Shown one piece after another: positions 7,504 through 14,546 of a stretch of DNA of 16,530 nt. Positions within the stretch are counted from its first letter, which is position 1. Each line of letters starts with the position of its first letter. The notes under the pieces are model-generated. The model saw only the letters and a list, made by a program, of their open reading frames with translations. It was not told the origin of the DNA and did no database searches. Source of the stretch: an uncultured Nitrospira sp. (lineage in GTDB: Bacteria > Nitrospirota > Nitrospiria > Nitrospirales > UBA8639); assembly GCA_902500695.1 (NCBI GenBank), contig CABVRQ010000081.1, positions 1 through 16,530 of the forward strand, read 5' to 3'. A program made the translations under genes and the position numbers.

Positions 7504-8088
7504 TTAAGAAGCATTGGGAAGCAGGCTTTGAGACACCCGCAAGGCCTGGTCAAAATCAGGCAACTGACCCATAGGCACCCTTTCAACATATCGAATAATG
7601 CCCTTGGTATCCAGTACGAGTACCGTGCGCTGGAGAATGCTCAAGTTTTCCAGAAGAAGGCCTGTGTGTGTGCCGAACTGATAGTGAGGAGCGTCCGATA
7701 AAAATGTCATATTGTGAATATTTGTTTTCGCAGAAAATTCCTGTTGATCCCTATAAGTATTTGTGCTCAACGTGACAAACGTGATCGATTGATCCAACCC
7801 TCCATTGCGTTCACTGAAATAGTGCGTCTGTTCATCGCACACCGGCGTATTCAACTGTGGCACGACACTGATTAATGTCACGTGCCCCTTGAGGGTATCA
7901 AGGGAGACGGCCTCTCCATCTTTCCCGATGACGGTCACAGAGGGAATGGGACGGCCTTTTTCCAGGGAGAGAGCTGATCCAAAGACAGTGGATCCCCAGA
8001 TAACGGTAACCAAACCGGCAGTAAAAATTGGAAAGAACAACATGAATACGAGCAGCCTAAGTGATTGCTTGTTACCTGTGATGTTCAT
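7504..8088 (-). CDS. Membrane-tethered thiol peroxidase-like peroxiredoxin, one cysteine
   Basis: A 194-residue thioredoxin-fold peroxidase. Residues 10-36 form a hydrophobic signal or membrane anchor. The peroxiredoxin active site is PQLNTPVC (Pro77, Thr81, Cys84; PxxxTxxC), and Arg154 (ILQRTVLVLD) is the likely conserved Arg. The surroundings (NTPVCDEQTHYFSE, then GLLLENLSILQRTVLVLD) most resemble the Tpx subfamily, which reduces alkyl hydroperoxides. Cytosolic Tpx has a second, resolving Cys about 34 residues later. Here Cys84 is the only cysteine, so an external thiol or small-molecule reductant would be needed. The extracytoplasmic location is also unusual for Tpx. AAAGGAG lies nine bases before the ATG. 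Placement within the redox block suggests removal of lipid peroxides at the envelope. Confidence 0.8.
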   Translation of the reverse strand: MNITGNKQSLRLLVFMLFFPIFTAGLVTVIWGSTVFGSALSLEKGRPIPSVTVIGKDGEAVSLDTLKGHVTLISVVPQLNTPVCDEQTHYFSERNGGLDQSITFVTLSTNTYRDQQEFSAKTNIHNMTFLSDAPHYQFGTHTGLLLENLSILQRTVLVLDTKGIIRYVERVPMGQLPDFDQALRVSQSLLPNAS

Positions 8089-8121
8089 CGGTTCGCTCCT
8101 TTATCCCTAGGGTGAGGCCAG

Positions 8122-9054
8122 TTACGTCCCCTGGGTTGCTGGTTTGTCCAATATGAGGTGTAAGGCTTCCTGGAGGTTGGGATGAGAAAATGAAAACCCA
8201 CCTTTTAGGGCTTTTTGCGGGTGCACGCGTTGCCCGGTAGTCAACATCGTGGCGAGCTCCCCAAGAGCGATGTTCAACAAAAATTCCGGAACCGGGAACC
8301 AGGAGGGACGGTTCATGGTTTTTCCCAATGTCGTACAAAATTCCTGCATGGTAGCTGCTTTCGGAGCGACCCCATTGATGGGCCCATCGAGGGTGGGGTG
8401 GGTGATGACAAAAAGAATAAGGCGAGCAAGATCATTCCGGTGGATCCACGAAACATATTGAGTTCCGGGTAAAACGGGACCCCCCAGAAACAAGCGAAAC
8501 GGCAACGTCATTTTTGAGAGCGCTCCGCCATCCGGTCCTAAGACCATTCCGAAACGAATTGGAATCACCCGAAGACCCAAGGCTGCTCCTTCCATGGCGG
8601 TGTTTTCCCAAACCTGAGAGAGATCTGAGAGAAAGCCCTGTCCGGGAGTGGACGATTCATCCAGCTCTTCTTCTCCTCTGGCTCCATAAATGCCGATTCC
8701 TGAGGCGGAAATAAATGTGTGGGGTTTGTGTTTCCAGCTTGAGATGGCCAGAAGCAAGGCTTGAATCGGTTGCACCCGGCTGTCAATGAGCACCTGTTTT
8801 CGCTTGTCTGTCCAGCGGGAATCTGCAATGGGGGCACCGGAGAGATTGATGACGACATCAGCGCCCTCGCATTTCTGTACCCATGGCCCTGGTGTCACTC
8901 CGTCCCATTGGATAAAACGGGTTCGCGGGGAGGCTGACGCGGTGTGATCACCTGCATGGCGGGTGAGAATGGATAGGAAATGGCCCTCTTTAGTCAACAC
9001 CCGGCAAACCTCTCGTCCGATAAATCCTGTTCCCCCTGCAATGACTATCTTCAT
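8122..9054 (-). CDS. TIGR01777-family NAD(P)-binding epimerase/SDR
   Basis: A 310-residue extended short-chain dehydrogenase. Residues 1-13 hold the nucleotide-binding GGTGFIG motif. VVINLSGAPIADSRW (67-81) and SASGIGIYG (116-124, Tyr123) are signature segments of the TIGR01777 (YfcH/SDR39U1) family, and residues 255-301 (PVPEFLLNIALGELA then GQRVHPQKALKGGF) match its DUF1731 tail. No reaction has been settled for the family. Members are frequent in LitR/CarH light-induced clusters of proteobacteria, a useful contextual link here. AGGAG lies eight bases before the ATG. It follows the cupredoxin-like gene by 10 bp and precedes the peroxiredoxin gene by 33 bp in the same direction. Confidence 0.9.
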   Translation of the reverse strand: MKIVIAGGTGFIGREVCRVLTKEGHFLSILTRHAGDHTASASPRTRFIQWDGVTPGPWVQKCEGADVVINLSGAPIADSRWTDKRKQVLIDSRVQPIQALLLAISSWKHKPHTFISASGIGIYGARGEEELDESSTPGQGFLSDLSQVWENTAMEGAALGLRVIPIRFGMVLGPDGGALSKMTLPFRLFLGGPVLPGTQYVSWIHRNDLARLILFVITHPTLDGPINGVAPKAATMQEFCTTLGKTMNRPSWFPVPEFLLNIALGELATMLTTGQRVHPQKALKGGFSFSHPNLQEALHLILDKPATQGT

Positions 9055-9064
9055 ATCCAGTCTC

Positions 9065-10033
9065 CTATTTCACGACTTCCGACGGGGTATCCCATTCTTG
9101 CAATTCCACGGAAGGAACAATACGAGCATCCCCCACCAGATCAATGCCAAATGGATCGGGCTTATGGGTGTCTTCAGGGTAGACGATGGCCGGGGTTGAG
9201 AGTATATCCATATCCACATTGAGGGTGTGGTCGGGAAGAATGCGAATGGTCGCTGTGGTCTGACCCATCGGGTGCCAGATGACGAGATTATAGGTGCCGG
9301 GCGGAATGTCAGTGATAGAAAATTCACCCCGCTTTCCTGCCAGGGTGACATAGGGATGTGGAAGTACGACTCCCCACCCTTCCATAAATTCATGATAGCT
9401 ACAGCGAAAGAGGACCACGCCCGTCTTTTTCACCGCATAAGTGATTTCCGACCCGGCTCGATGTGTGCCGGTGGTGCCTTCTGAAAGAAAATCACTCTTA
9501 CGATTATCGGGATGCGGTGGAAGATTATGCCCGAACAGATGAAGTCCACCCGTGTCTGAGGTTAGGAAGATTTCGAGTTTGTGTTCAACGGGATCCCAAT
9601 TTTGAAAATGGAATTCCTGCCCGACTTTTGCGGTGCTGAGATATGGAAGAAACATGCAGTCTTTGGTTTGAATAATGCCTGAGTTCGTTGGAGCTGGTTT
9701 TCCGCGTGGAACATCCTCTAAAAATACTATGGCGCCCGGCAGTGACCGGTTTGGACCTGGTTTGGTGATGGGAGAAAACCGCCAGCCTTTCCCGTCCGAA
9801 ATTCGTCCACAATAATAGGGATCGGCAGAGAGTACGAGATTGTAACGTCTTGGTGAATGAAGCATTCCCTTAATGGAGACGAATCCCTCAAGATTCCCTC
9901 CAGTGAAATTTGGGATTTCTTCATAGGCGAATGCTGAATGTATAGGATTGAGTATCCAGCAGAGGCTCAAGGCGAAGGCTGCGAAAATACTTCCTCTGGT
10001 CGAAGAGAATTTCTCTGTTCTCAAGTTCAACAT
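9065..10033 (-). CDS. Exported cupredoxin-like protein with carboxypeptidase-regulatory-like domain
   Basis: A 322-residue periplasmic protein. Its signal peptide spans residues 12-36 with an AFA-Y cleavage site. Residues 98-225 look like a cupredoxin fold carrying a possible type 1 copper site: His151 (PVEHKLEI), Cys211, His214 and Met217 in FRCSYHEFMEGW. The C-xx-H-xx-M ligand loop is short. Residues 228-275 (GEFSITDIPPGTYNLVIWHP) fit a carboxypeptidase-regulatory-like beta-sandwich. Two other cysteines, Cys75 and Cys126, could make a disulfide. The ATG is preceded by CAGG at a normal distance. It sits between the Tll0287-like heme protein and the epimerase, so electron transfer or copper sensing at the envelope is plausible. 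The exact partner is unknown, and copper binding is inferred only from ligand spacing. Confidence 0.72.
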   Translation of the reverse strand: MLNLRTEKFSSTRGSIFAAFALSLCWILNPIHSAFAYEEIPNFTGGNLEGFVSIKGMLHSPRRYNLVLSADPYYCGRISDGKGWRFSPITKPGPNRSLPGAIVFLEDVPRGKPAPTNSGIIQTKDCMFLPYLSTAKVGQEFHFQNWDPVEHKLEIFLTSDTGGLHLFGHNLPPHPDNRKSDFLSEGTTGTHRAGSEITYAVKKTGVVLFRCSYHEFMEGWGVVLPHPYVTLAGKRGEFSITDIPPGTYNLVIWHPMGQTTATIRILPDHTLNVDMDILSTPAIVYPEDTHKPDPFGIDLVGDARIVPSVELQEWDTPSEVVK

Positions 10034-10086
10034 AGTTGCCTGCTTGTCGATATCCCATCAGTCAAATCGTGATCCGCGCTTTTCCC

Positions 10087-10674
10087 TTATTCAACGGGGA
10101 AGGAGATGATAATTCCTCCCATGACGTCACCGAGTTTGCGATCACGTTTGGGGCTGAGGAGGTGAGTGTTATGACAATTGACGCATGCCTTGGAAATTGC
10201 CCGGTCTGCATAGATGGCCTGGAAATATCTCTGTTCTCCCCTGGTGATGTAGCCTGTGGACGGTTGAGAAGGCTCACGTTCTACGGCGGCCAGACCAGCT
10301 GCTTCGAAGTCAGTGGCGGGACCATTTTTTTGGTAAATAGGAAGAAGGCTTGCCAGACGATACTCGAGGCCGATGCCTTTCTCCTTCACTGCTGATCCTG
10401 AGAGCAGTAGCATTTGTGCCGGAAGGGGCAGAGCGTTCCGGGATTCCCAGGCTTCCGAGGCGATGACTGTTCCTGTTTCCTGCATGCGGTCGACGATATG
10501 TGTGGTATACAAGGTCCGGTCAGATTCAATCACCGCATAAATGAAATCGGCCACGATTTCCGGTCGAATTCCGTTGATCGAATGAGTGCCGTCTTCGCTA
10601 GCAGCGATATCTGCCATGTTGAAGCCAAAGAGGATCACCGCTGAAGTTAAGAAGAGGACTTGTAGCATTTTCAT
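10087..10674 (-). CDS. Tll0287-like (DUF3365) exported heme-motif protein
   Basis: A 195-residue protein starting with a signal peptide (residues 1-25). The rest resembles the Tll0287-like/DUF3365 domain: VADFIYAVIESDRTLYTTHIVDRMQ near 41-65, LPLPAQMLLLSGS near 83-94, and a C-terminal CVNCH (164-168) that would bind one heme c covalently. In known members this PAS-like domain often serves as a sensor, and the cyanobacterial Tll0287 is a c-heme protein. I chose the ATG at 10674 because GAAGG lies seven bases upstream. An alternative ATG at 10695 overlaps the previous gene's stop as TAATG. It lies in tandem between the third SUMF1 gene and the cupredoxin-like gene. With no attached output domain, it is likely a soluble periplasmic redox protein or a gas/redox sensor. 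Confidence 0.82.
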   Translation of the reverse strand: MKMLQVLFLTSAVILFGFNMADIAASEDGTHSINGIRPEIVADFIYAVIESDRTLYTTHIVDRMQETGTVIASEAWESRNALPLPAQMLLLSGSAVKEKGIGLEYRLASLLPIYQKNGPATDFEAAGLAAVEREPSQPSTGYITRGEQRYFQAIYADRAISKACVNCHNTHLLSPKRDRKLGDVMGGIIISFPVE

Positions 10675-10694
10675 CACGACACCTTCATGCCCCA

Positions 10695-11522
10695 TTACTG
10701 AGCATGGCTTTGTGACGCTGTCTGACCCGGGCCGATGTCCCGTGCACATCGAAACCCGATGCCATGAGTTTTTAATGCAAACCCGCCCTTGCCTCTGGAG
10801 GTCGCTCTTAAATCGGTATCAAAACTTTTCCAAGAACCTCCACGGAGCACTTTCAGAATCCCGGCTTCGGGGCCCATGGGATTTTTGTCTGGAGCCGTGG
10901 AATAGTATTCGGAGTCGTACCAGTCCTGAACCCATTCACGGACATTGCCTGCCAGGTTTCGGAGTCCGTATGCTGATTGGCCTTCCGGAAGGGCCGTCAC
11001 TTCGACAAAGGTCTTTTTCTCTTCCCAGTCTTTTTCAAAATTGGCTTTGAGCGGCGTGGGTTTTTCGTCCCCCCAGGGATAGAGGCGGCCATCGTTTCCT
11101 CGAGCCGCTTTCTCCCATTCCGCTTCGGTGGGCAGACGCTTGCCGGCCCAAAAACAATAATCGACGGCATCGTGCCAGGTGACCTGGACGACTGGGAGTT
11201 CCGCAATGTCCTCTTCCTTGTTGAACGGGCGTTCGGCGAACACATTCATCGGCGGCTTATGTAATGTTTCATCCAGGAATTTCATGTAATGCTGATTGCT
11301 CACTTCATACTTATCAATGGCAAAGGCATTGAGATAAATTTTGCGGCGAGGTTGTTCATCGACGCGACCTTCTTCGGGGGCGCTCCCGCGAATGAATGGG
11401 CCGGCTGGGATGGTCGTCATTTCTACCGGGTCCTTCTCGATCAGGAGCCCTTCCGCTGCGATGGCAGCCCGTGGGGTAGCTGTCAGCGTGAGTGCGATTA
11501 TTATTAAATACCACATTTTCAT
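10695..11522 (-). CDS. Exported SUMF1/FGE-fold protein C (non-catalytic)
   Basis: A 275-residue protein with a signal peptide (residues 1-23) and a single SUMF1/FGE-sulfatase domain from about 35 to 262. Landmarks are MTTIPAGPFIRGS, FAIDKYEVSNQHY, the RLPTEAEWEKAARG helix (129-142), LYPWGDE, AGNVREWVQDWY (191-202), VLRGGSWKSF (225-234) and the final IGFRCARD. In real formylglycine-generating enzyme the segment after GGS carries two catalytic copper-binding cysteines. Here those positions read Ser and Leu, so sulfatase-activating oxidation is unlikely. It may act as a binding or scaffold module. It is the most divergent of three paralogs in the block and lacks their TPR-like tail. Its start overlaps the preceding helical-protein gene by four bases (ATGA), indicating coupled translation. 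GGGAGAAG lies about six bases upstream. Confidence 0.88.
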   Translation of the reverse strand: MKMWYLIIIALTLTATPRAAIAAEGLLIEKDPVEMTTIPAGPFIRGSAPEEGRVDEQPRRKIYLNAFAIDKYEVSNQHYMKFLDETLHKPPMNVFAERPFNKEEDIAELPVVQVTWHDAVDYCFWAGKRLPTEAEWEKAARGNDGRLYPWGDEKPTPLKANFEKDWEEKKTFVEVTALPEGQSAYGLRNLAGNVREWVQDWYDSEYYSTAPDKNPMGPEAGILKVLRGGSWKSFDTDLRATSRGKGGFALKTHGIGFRCARDIGPGQTASQSHAQ

Positions 11523-11935
11523 TGTTTCTTCTCCCGACTTGCCTGAACAATGTTCTGAGTGATCTGCATAATCTTCTGTGTGAGAATTTTTACCGAATCG
11601 AAATGGTTGTCCCGCTCAGCCATTCTGGCCTCCATAAGGAACCCGCGGGCTTCGTGCAACTGTCGTTCAATGGTAGACTGAACTGCCGGTGAAGCCAGTG
11701 TCCCTCCAATGGCCGCAGCATGAAACTCCTCCCAGGCTTGATCCGTGGCTTGGGCAGATTGATAAATGAGCTCCTGGGCCACCTCCTGTTCCTGTGTGAC
11801 CCCTAGCGGAACTCCGTAGACCGGGGTTCCACCAGGCATCCACAGAATGATGGTGAGAAAGAGAATTCCCGCCAGATAAGATTTGGCTACGTCAATATTC
11901 ATTCCCATTGTCTTCTTTGCTTGATTGACCCTCAT
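11519..11935 (-). CDS. Small exported alpha-helical protein of unknown function
   Basis: I do not recognise this 138-residue protein. An N-terminal basic segment and a hydrophobic stretch (residues 18-40) suggest export or a membrane anchor. From residue 47 to the end it is predicted helical and rich in Ala, Gln and Glu, with heptad-like spacing (QEQEVAQELIYQSAQATDQAWEEF, then residues 85-135), so a coiled coil or helical bundle is likely. There are no cysteines in the mature part. I start at the ATG at 11935 because TAGGA lies eight bases before it and just 10 bp separate it from the preceding SUMF1 gene; a longer frame to 12025 would overlap that gene. The stop overlaps the next SUMF1 gene by four bases. 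Sandwiched between two SUMF1 genes, it is probably their partner in a shared complex. Confidence 0.65.
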   Translation of the reverse strand: MRVNQAKKTMGMNIDVAKSYLAGILFLTIILWMPGGTPVYGVPLGVTQEQEVAQELIYQSAQATDQAWEEFHAAAIGGTLASPAVQSTIERQLHEARGFLMEARMAERDNHFDSVKILTQKIMQITQNIVQASREKKQ

Positions 11936-11945
11936 GCGAATGTTC

Positions 11946-13061
11946 CTACTGGATTTTACCTTGTACGATCGCCTGCATCTGTTGGAGCTCCGTATTTTGA
12001 GGATCCAACTTAAGAGCCGTGGCAAGATGTGTCTTGGCTTCCTGCCATTTTTCCTGGCCCATACTCTTCATGGCGTCAATTGTGCTTGTTCGTATCCTGT
12101 CATTGACCGCACCCGGAGCTGTCTTGGCGCATCGAAATCCTAAGCCTACCCCATAGCTATTATTGGAGGGATGATTCCAAAACCGATGTGTTGTGGTGAT
12201 ACTGGATTCTGCGGCGATCCATGATCCACCCCGAATGACCCGCTTCTCACCGACAGTCAAGCGATCAACATACGTGCCGGTTCCCCCGATCCAGATGGGT
12301 TTAAGTGGCCCAATCGTGTTTGCAGGATGCGGTGTCTTTTTATAAAAATCAGGATCATACCAGTCTTCCACCCATTCAAAAACATTTCCTGCCATATGGT
12401 GAAGGCCGTAAGGGCTTGCCGATTCCGGCATGGAGTCAATAGGTAGGGTGGCTTCATGATTTTTGCCAAAGTTGGCTTTTGTTGTATCGAACTCATTACC
12501 CCACGGATATTTCAATCCCTCAGGGCCTCGAGCGGCTCGCTCCCATTCCGCTTCTGTCGGGAGTCGCTTGCCTTTGAATTCGCAATAGGCCTTGGCGTCA
12601 AACCAGTTTACTCCCACCACCGGCTGGTTGGATTTATTCAACCGGGGGTCGTCCCAATAAGCTGGTCCGGGATGCCCCTTGGTTTTCATAAACTCCGCAT
12701 AATCGCTGTTTGAAACTTCGTATTTGTCAATAAAATATCCATCAACCACCACCCAATGGGCCGGTCCCTCATCATGAAAGGCTTGTTTGGACCAGGGCAT
12801 GCTCATTCTCTGTTGATAGAGGGTTGCAGAGTCGCCCGTGGTTGGCGTGGCGTTTGACGGATCTTTATCGATGCCCATGATGGAAGGGCCGAAGGGCACA
12901 TACGCCATTCTGTCTGGCACTATCGCAGAGTCCTGAGCAAATGCTGCCGACGGATGAAGGGTTAACAGGAGACTGCCGAGGAGGACACCCGCCATAGGCA
13001 GGCGTCCTCCTGATCTGGTCAATCTTTCTTTTCTGACTTCTCCAGATTTTGTGTTTGTCAT
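11946..13061 (-). CDS. Exported SUMF1/FGE-fold protein B with TPR-like tail (non-catalytic)
   Basis: A 371-residue protein. A signal peptide spans residues 20-42 (cleavage FA-Q). A SUMF1 domain covers about 50-315, with VVVDGYFIDKYEVSNSDY, RLPTEAEWERAARG (166-179), LKYPWGNE, MAGNVFEWVEDWYDP (223-237), VIRGGSWIAA (275-284) and VGLGFRCAK (304-312). The tail (326-371, MKSMGQEKWQEAKTHL then ALKLDPQNTEL) resembles one TPR unit. The two catalytic cysteine positions of FGE are Ala and Ile, so this is a structural homolog and not an active oxidase. It closely matches protein A throughout, and shares with it the TPR-like tail and the HRFWN.P.NNSYG segment, which points to tandem duplication. Residues 67-95 are an insertion relative to A. 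The ATG is preceded by GGGAAG. Confidence 0.88.
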   Translation of the reverse strand: MTNTKSGEVRKERLTRSGGRLPMAGVLLGSLLLTLHPSAAFAQDSAIVPDRMAYVPFGPSIMGIDKDPSNATPTTGDSATLYQQRMSMPWSKQAFHDEGPAHWVVVDGYFIDKYEVSNSDYAEFMKTKGHPGPAYWDDPRLNKSNQPVVGVNWFDAKAYCEFKGKRLPTEAEWERAARGPEGLKYPWGNEFDTTKANFGKNHEATLPIDSMPESASPYGLHHMAGNVFEWVEDWYDPDFYKKTPHPANTIGPLKPIWIGGTGTYVDRLTVGEKRVIRGGSWIAAESSITTTHRFWNHPSNNSYGVGLGFRCAKTAPGAVNDRIRTSTIDAMKSMGQEKWQEAKTHLATALKLDPQNTELQQMQAIVQGKIQ

Positions 13062-13132
13062 AACGTTCTTCCCGTTTGGTTAAAGGCTGTCGAATGAATG
13101 ATCAGAATTATGACGATCAGGACTTCCTTGAC

Positions 13133-14083
13133 CTACTTTTTCCCTTTATTGATTTGATCCATGATCAAAGTTTGGGTCTGCAGATATTCTTGATTTTTCG
13201 GATCGGCCTTAAGAGCCTTCTCAATAGATGTGAGAGCCTCCTGCCATTTTTCCTGGCCCATGCTGATCAGAGAGAGCATGAAGTCATATTGAACCGACTG
13301 AAGGCCGGCAGGGGAGGCCGCCTGGGCACAGCGAAAACCCAAACCAACACCATAAGAGTTGTTCTCAGGTTGATTCCAGAATCGATGGCTGGTATGAAGT
13401 GAGCTGGCCGGCGCGAGCCAGGAGCCACCTTTCAACACTTTGACCGGACCCTGATTCGCAAAATTGAGACCTGTGGAAGGACCTTGGGGGTTCATGGCAG
13501 GGCTGACATTAAAATAGCCGGGATCATACCAATCTGACACCCATTCAAATACGTTGCCGGCCATGTTATAGGCTCCGAATCCACTCTTCCCATCCGGATA
13601 GGAATCCACCGCAGTGGTTTGACCGACGGACTGGCCATAGTTGGCCTTGGTAGCATCAAGCTCATGCCCCCATGGGTAATGAGCATGTCCGTCAGGACCT
13701 TTCGCCGCCCGCTCCCATTCGGCTTCTGTTGGCAACCGTTTCCCCTTCTTTTCGCAAAAGGTGCTGCCGTCATACCAGTTGACACCCACGACCGGTTGCT
13801 CCGGTTTGTTTAACCGGGGGTCATCCCAATAGGCCGGAGCCGGATGCCCCGTGGTCTTCATGAATTCCTTGTAGTCCTTATTGGAGACCTCATACGTATC
13901 GATGTAATAGGCATCCAGGACCACATTGTGAGGTTTCTCATCCTGATGATCATTGCTGCCCATGACAAACTCGCCTCTAGGCACGAGAACCATATTTTCA
14001 GGGCCAGCGCTCAATGCAGGAGTGGTGATGAGCAGAAATGAGGTAAGTACGGTGCCACCGATGGTCTGTTGAAATTTCTTCAT
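13133..14083 (-). CDS. Exported SUMF1/FGE-fold protein A with TPR-like tail (non-catalytic)
   Basis: A 316-residue protein with a clean signal peptide (MKKFQQ, hydrophobic core, ALSA cleavage at about residue 26). A SUMF1 domain follows: MVLVPRGEFVMGSND, YYIDTYEVSNKDY, RLPTEAEWERAAKG, AHYPWGHE, MAGNVFEWVSDWYDP, VLKGGSWLAPASSL and VGLGFRCAQ. A C-terminal TPR-like unit (MGQEKWQEALTSI, ALKADPKNQEYL) ends it. The FGE catalytic cysteines are replaced by Ala and Leu. There are two plausible starts: this ATG with GGGAG nine bases upstream, and an in-frame ATG at 14140 with GGAGG right after the zinc-ribbon gene's stop. I prefer the shorter form because the signal peptide begins there. It is the closest paralog of protein B. 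Such domains also occur as sugar- or peptide-binding, C-type-lectin-like modules. Confidence 0.87.
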   Translation of the reverse strand: MKKFQQTIGGTVLTSFLLITTPALSAGPENMVLVPRGEFVMGSNDHQDEKPHNVVLDAYYIDTYEVSNKDYKEFMKTTGHPAPAYWDDPRLNKPEQPVVGVNWYDGSTFCEKKGKRLPTEAEWERAAKGPDGHAHYPWGHELDATKANYGQSVGQTTAVDSYPDGKSGFGAYNMAGNVFEWVSDWYDPGYFNVSPAMNPQGPSTGLNFANQGPVKVLKGGSWLAPASSLHTSHRFWNQPENNSYGVGLGFRCAQAASPAGLQSVQYDFMLSLISMGQEKWQEALTSIEKALKADPKNQEYLQTQTLIMDQINKGKK

Positions 14084-14156
14084 GGAAGAATCTCCCTGAT
14101 TAAGTGGAAAATTGGATGAGGCACTCTGTCGTAGATTCATGACGTGAACCCTCCGG

Positions 14157-14399
14157 TTAATTGTTGGAGTGATGGTTGAAAAGATGCCGGTTCTTCAAAA
14201 TCGTGGCATCGAACAGATCTCCGCATTGCAGACATTTACAGACGGGGATCTGGAATTCAGAGGTTCCCTGATCGGGTGAGATACAAAAACTACTCACCAA
14301 GAACCCCCCGCAGCGCGAACAGTTATTTGAAACCTTCCCAGCGATCTCATTGTCTCTCCTTCCTGTTTGCTGGCTTGAATGTTGTTTGGTGAGTGTCAT
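14157..14399 (-). CDS. Small zinc-ribbon protein
   Basis: An 80-residue protein with CSRCGG (Cys27, Cys30) and VCKCLQCGDLFDA (Cys54, Cys56, Cys59), plus Cys39, a typical arrangement for a treble-clef or zinc-ribbon binding one Zn2+. Its basic N-terminus and His-rich tail (HLFNHHSNN) are otherwise featureless. GAAGGAG sits six bases before the ATG. It is the first gene after the leftward promoter at 14472-14500, with a leader of about 66 bases that contains operator-like repeats, and 16 bp separate it from the longer start of the first SUMF1 gene. A nucleic-acid-binding or protein-partner role is plausible, but the family is not one I can name. Confidence 0.7.
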   Translation of the reverse strand: MTLTKQHSSQQTGRRDNEIAGKVSNNCSRCGGFLVSSFCISPDQGTSEFQIPVCKCLQCGDLFDATILKNRHLFNHHSNN

Positions 14400-14441
14400 T
14401 GTAGCTCCTTCGCCTTAGATTAAAAGTGAGTGAAATTTTTA

Positions 14442-14469
14442 TATATAATGTTTGTCTAATGTATGTTCA
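14442..14469 (-). promoter_or_regulatory. Tandem 11-bp TnnACA repeats over the leftward start site
   Basis: On the minus strand TGAACA (14469-14464) and TAGACA (14458-14453) are exactly 11 bp apart, with a degenerate third unit TATATA (14447-14442). Inside each period a second ACATT or ACATTA also repeats. They lie at about -4 to +24 relative to the predicted leftward start, where a bound repressor would block transcription. The 11-bp period and TnnACA core fit the known CarH consensus nTnnACAn. Confidence 0.6.
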
Positions 14470-14471
14470 TA

Positions 14472-14500
14472 GTTATAGCAATGCGTACAATGTTTGTCAA
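14472..14500 (-). promoter_or_regulatory. Leftward sigma70-type promoter
   Basis: On the minus strand TTGACA (14500-14495) and TATAAC (14477-14472) are separated by 17 bp, matching the -35 consensus fully and the -10 consensus at five of six bases. A start near 14465 is expected, giving a leader of about 66 bases to the zinc-ribbon gene. The -35 box doubles as a TnnACA unit, and a second unit, TGTACG, lies 11 bp on within the spacer. Confidence 0.75.
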
Positions 14501-14546
14501 GTGTTATGGTTTTAATGTTTTGACATACATTGTACGTATTGCTATA
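14474..14546. repeat. 27-nt near-perfect inverted repeat forming mirror-image promoters
   Basis: The left arm 14474-14500 and the right arm 14520-14546 are reverse complements with two mismatches over 27 positions, separated by 19 bases. Each arm contains one whole -35 box, its 17-bp spacer and the core of its -10 box, so the repeat makes two back-to-back promoters facing away from each other. The centre also holds AATGT-N8-ACATT (14514-14531). Confidence 0.85.

Noticed and set aside
10036..10395. 119-codon plus-strand frame
   Set aside because: Lies antisense to the Tll0287-like gene, whose CxxCH motif and family match are clear.
10586..11050. 154-codon plus-strand frame
   Set aside because: Antisense to the third SUMF1 gene, which has conserved SUMF1 motifs throughout.
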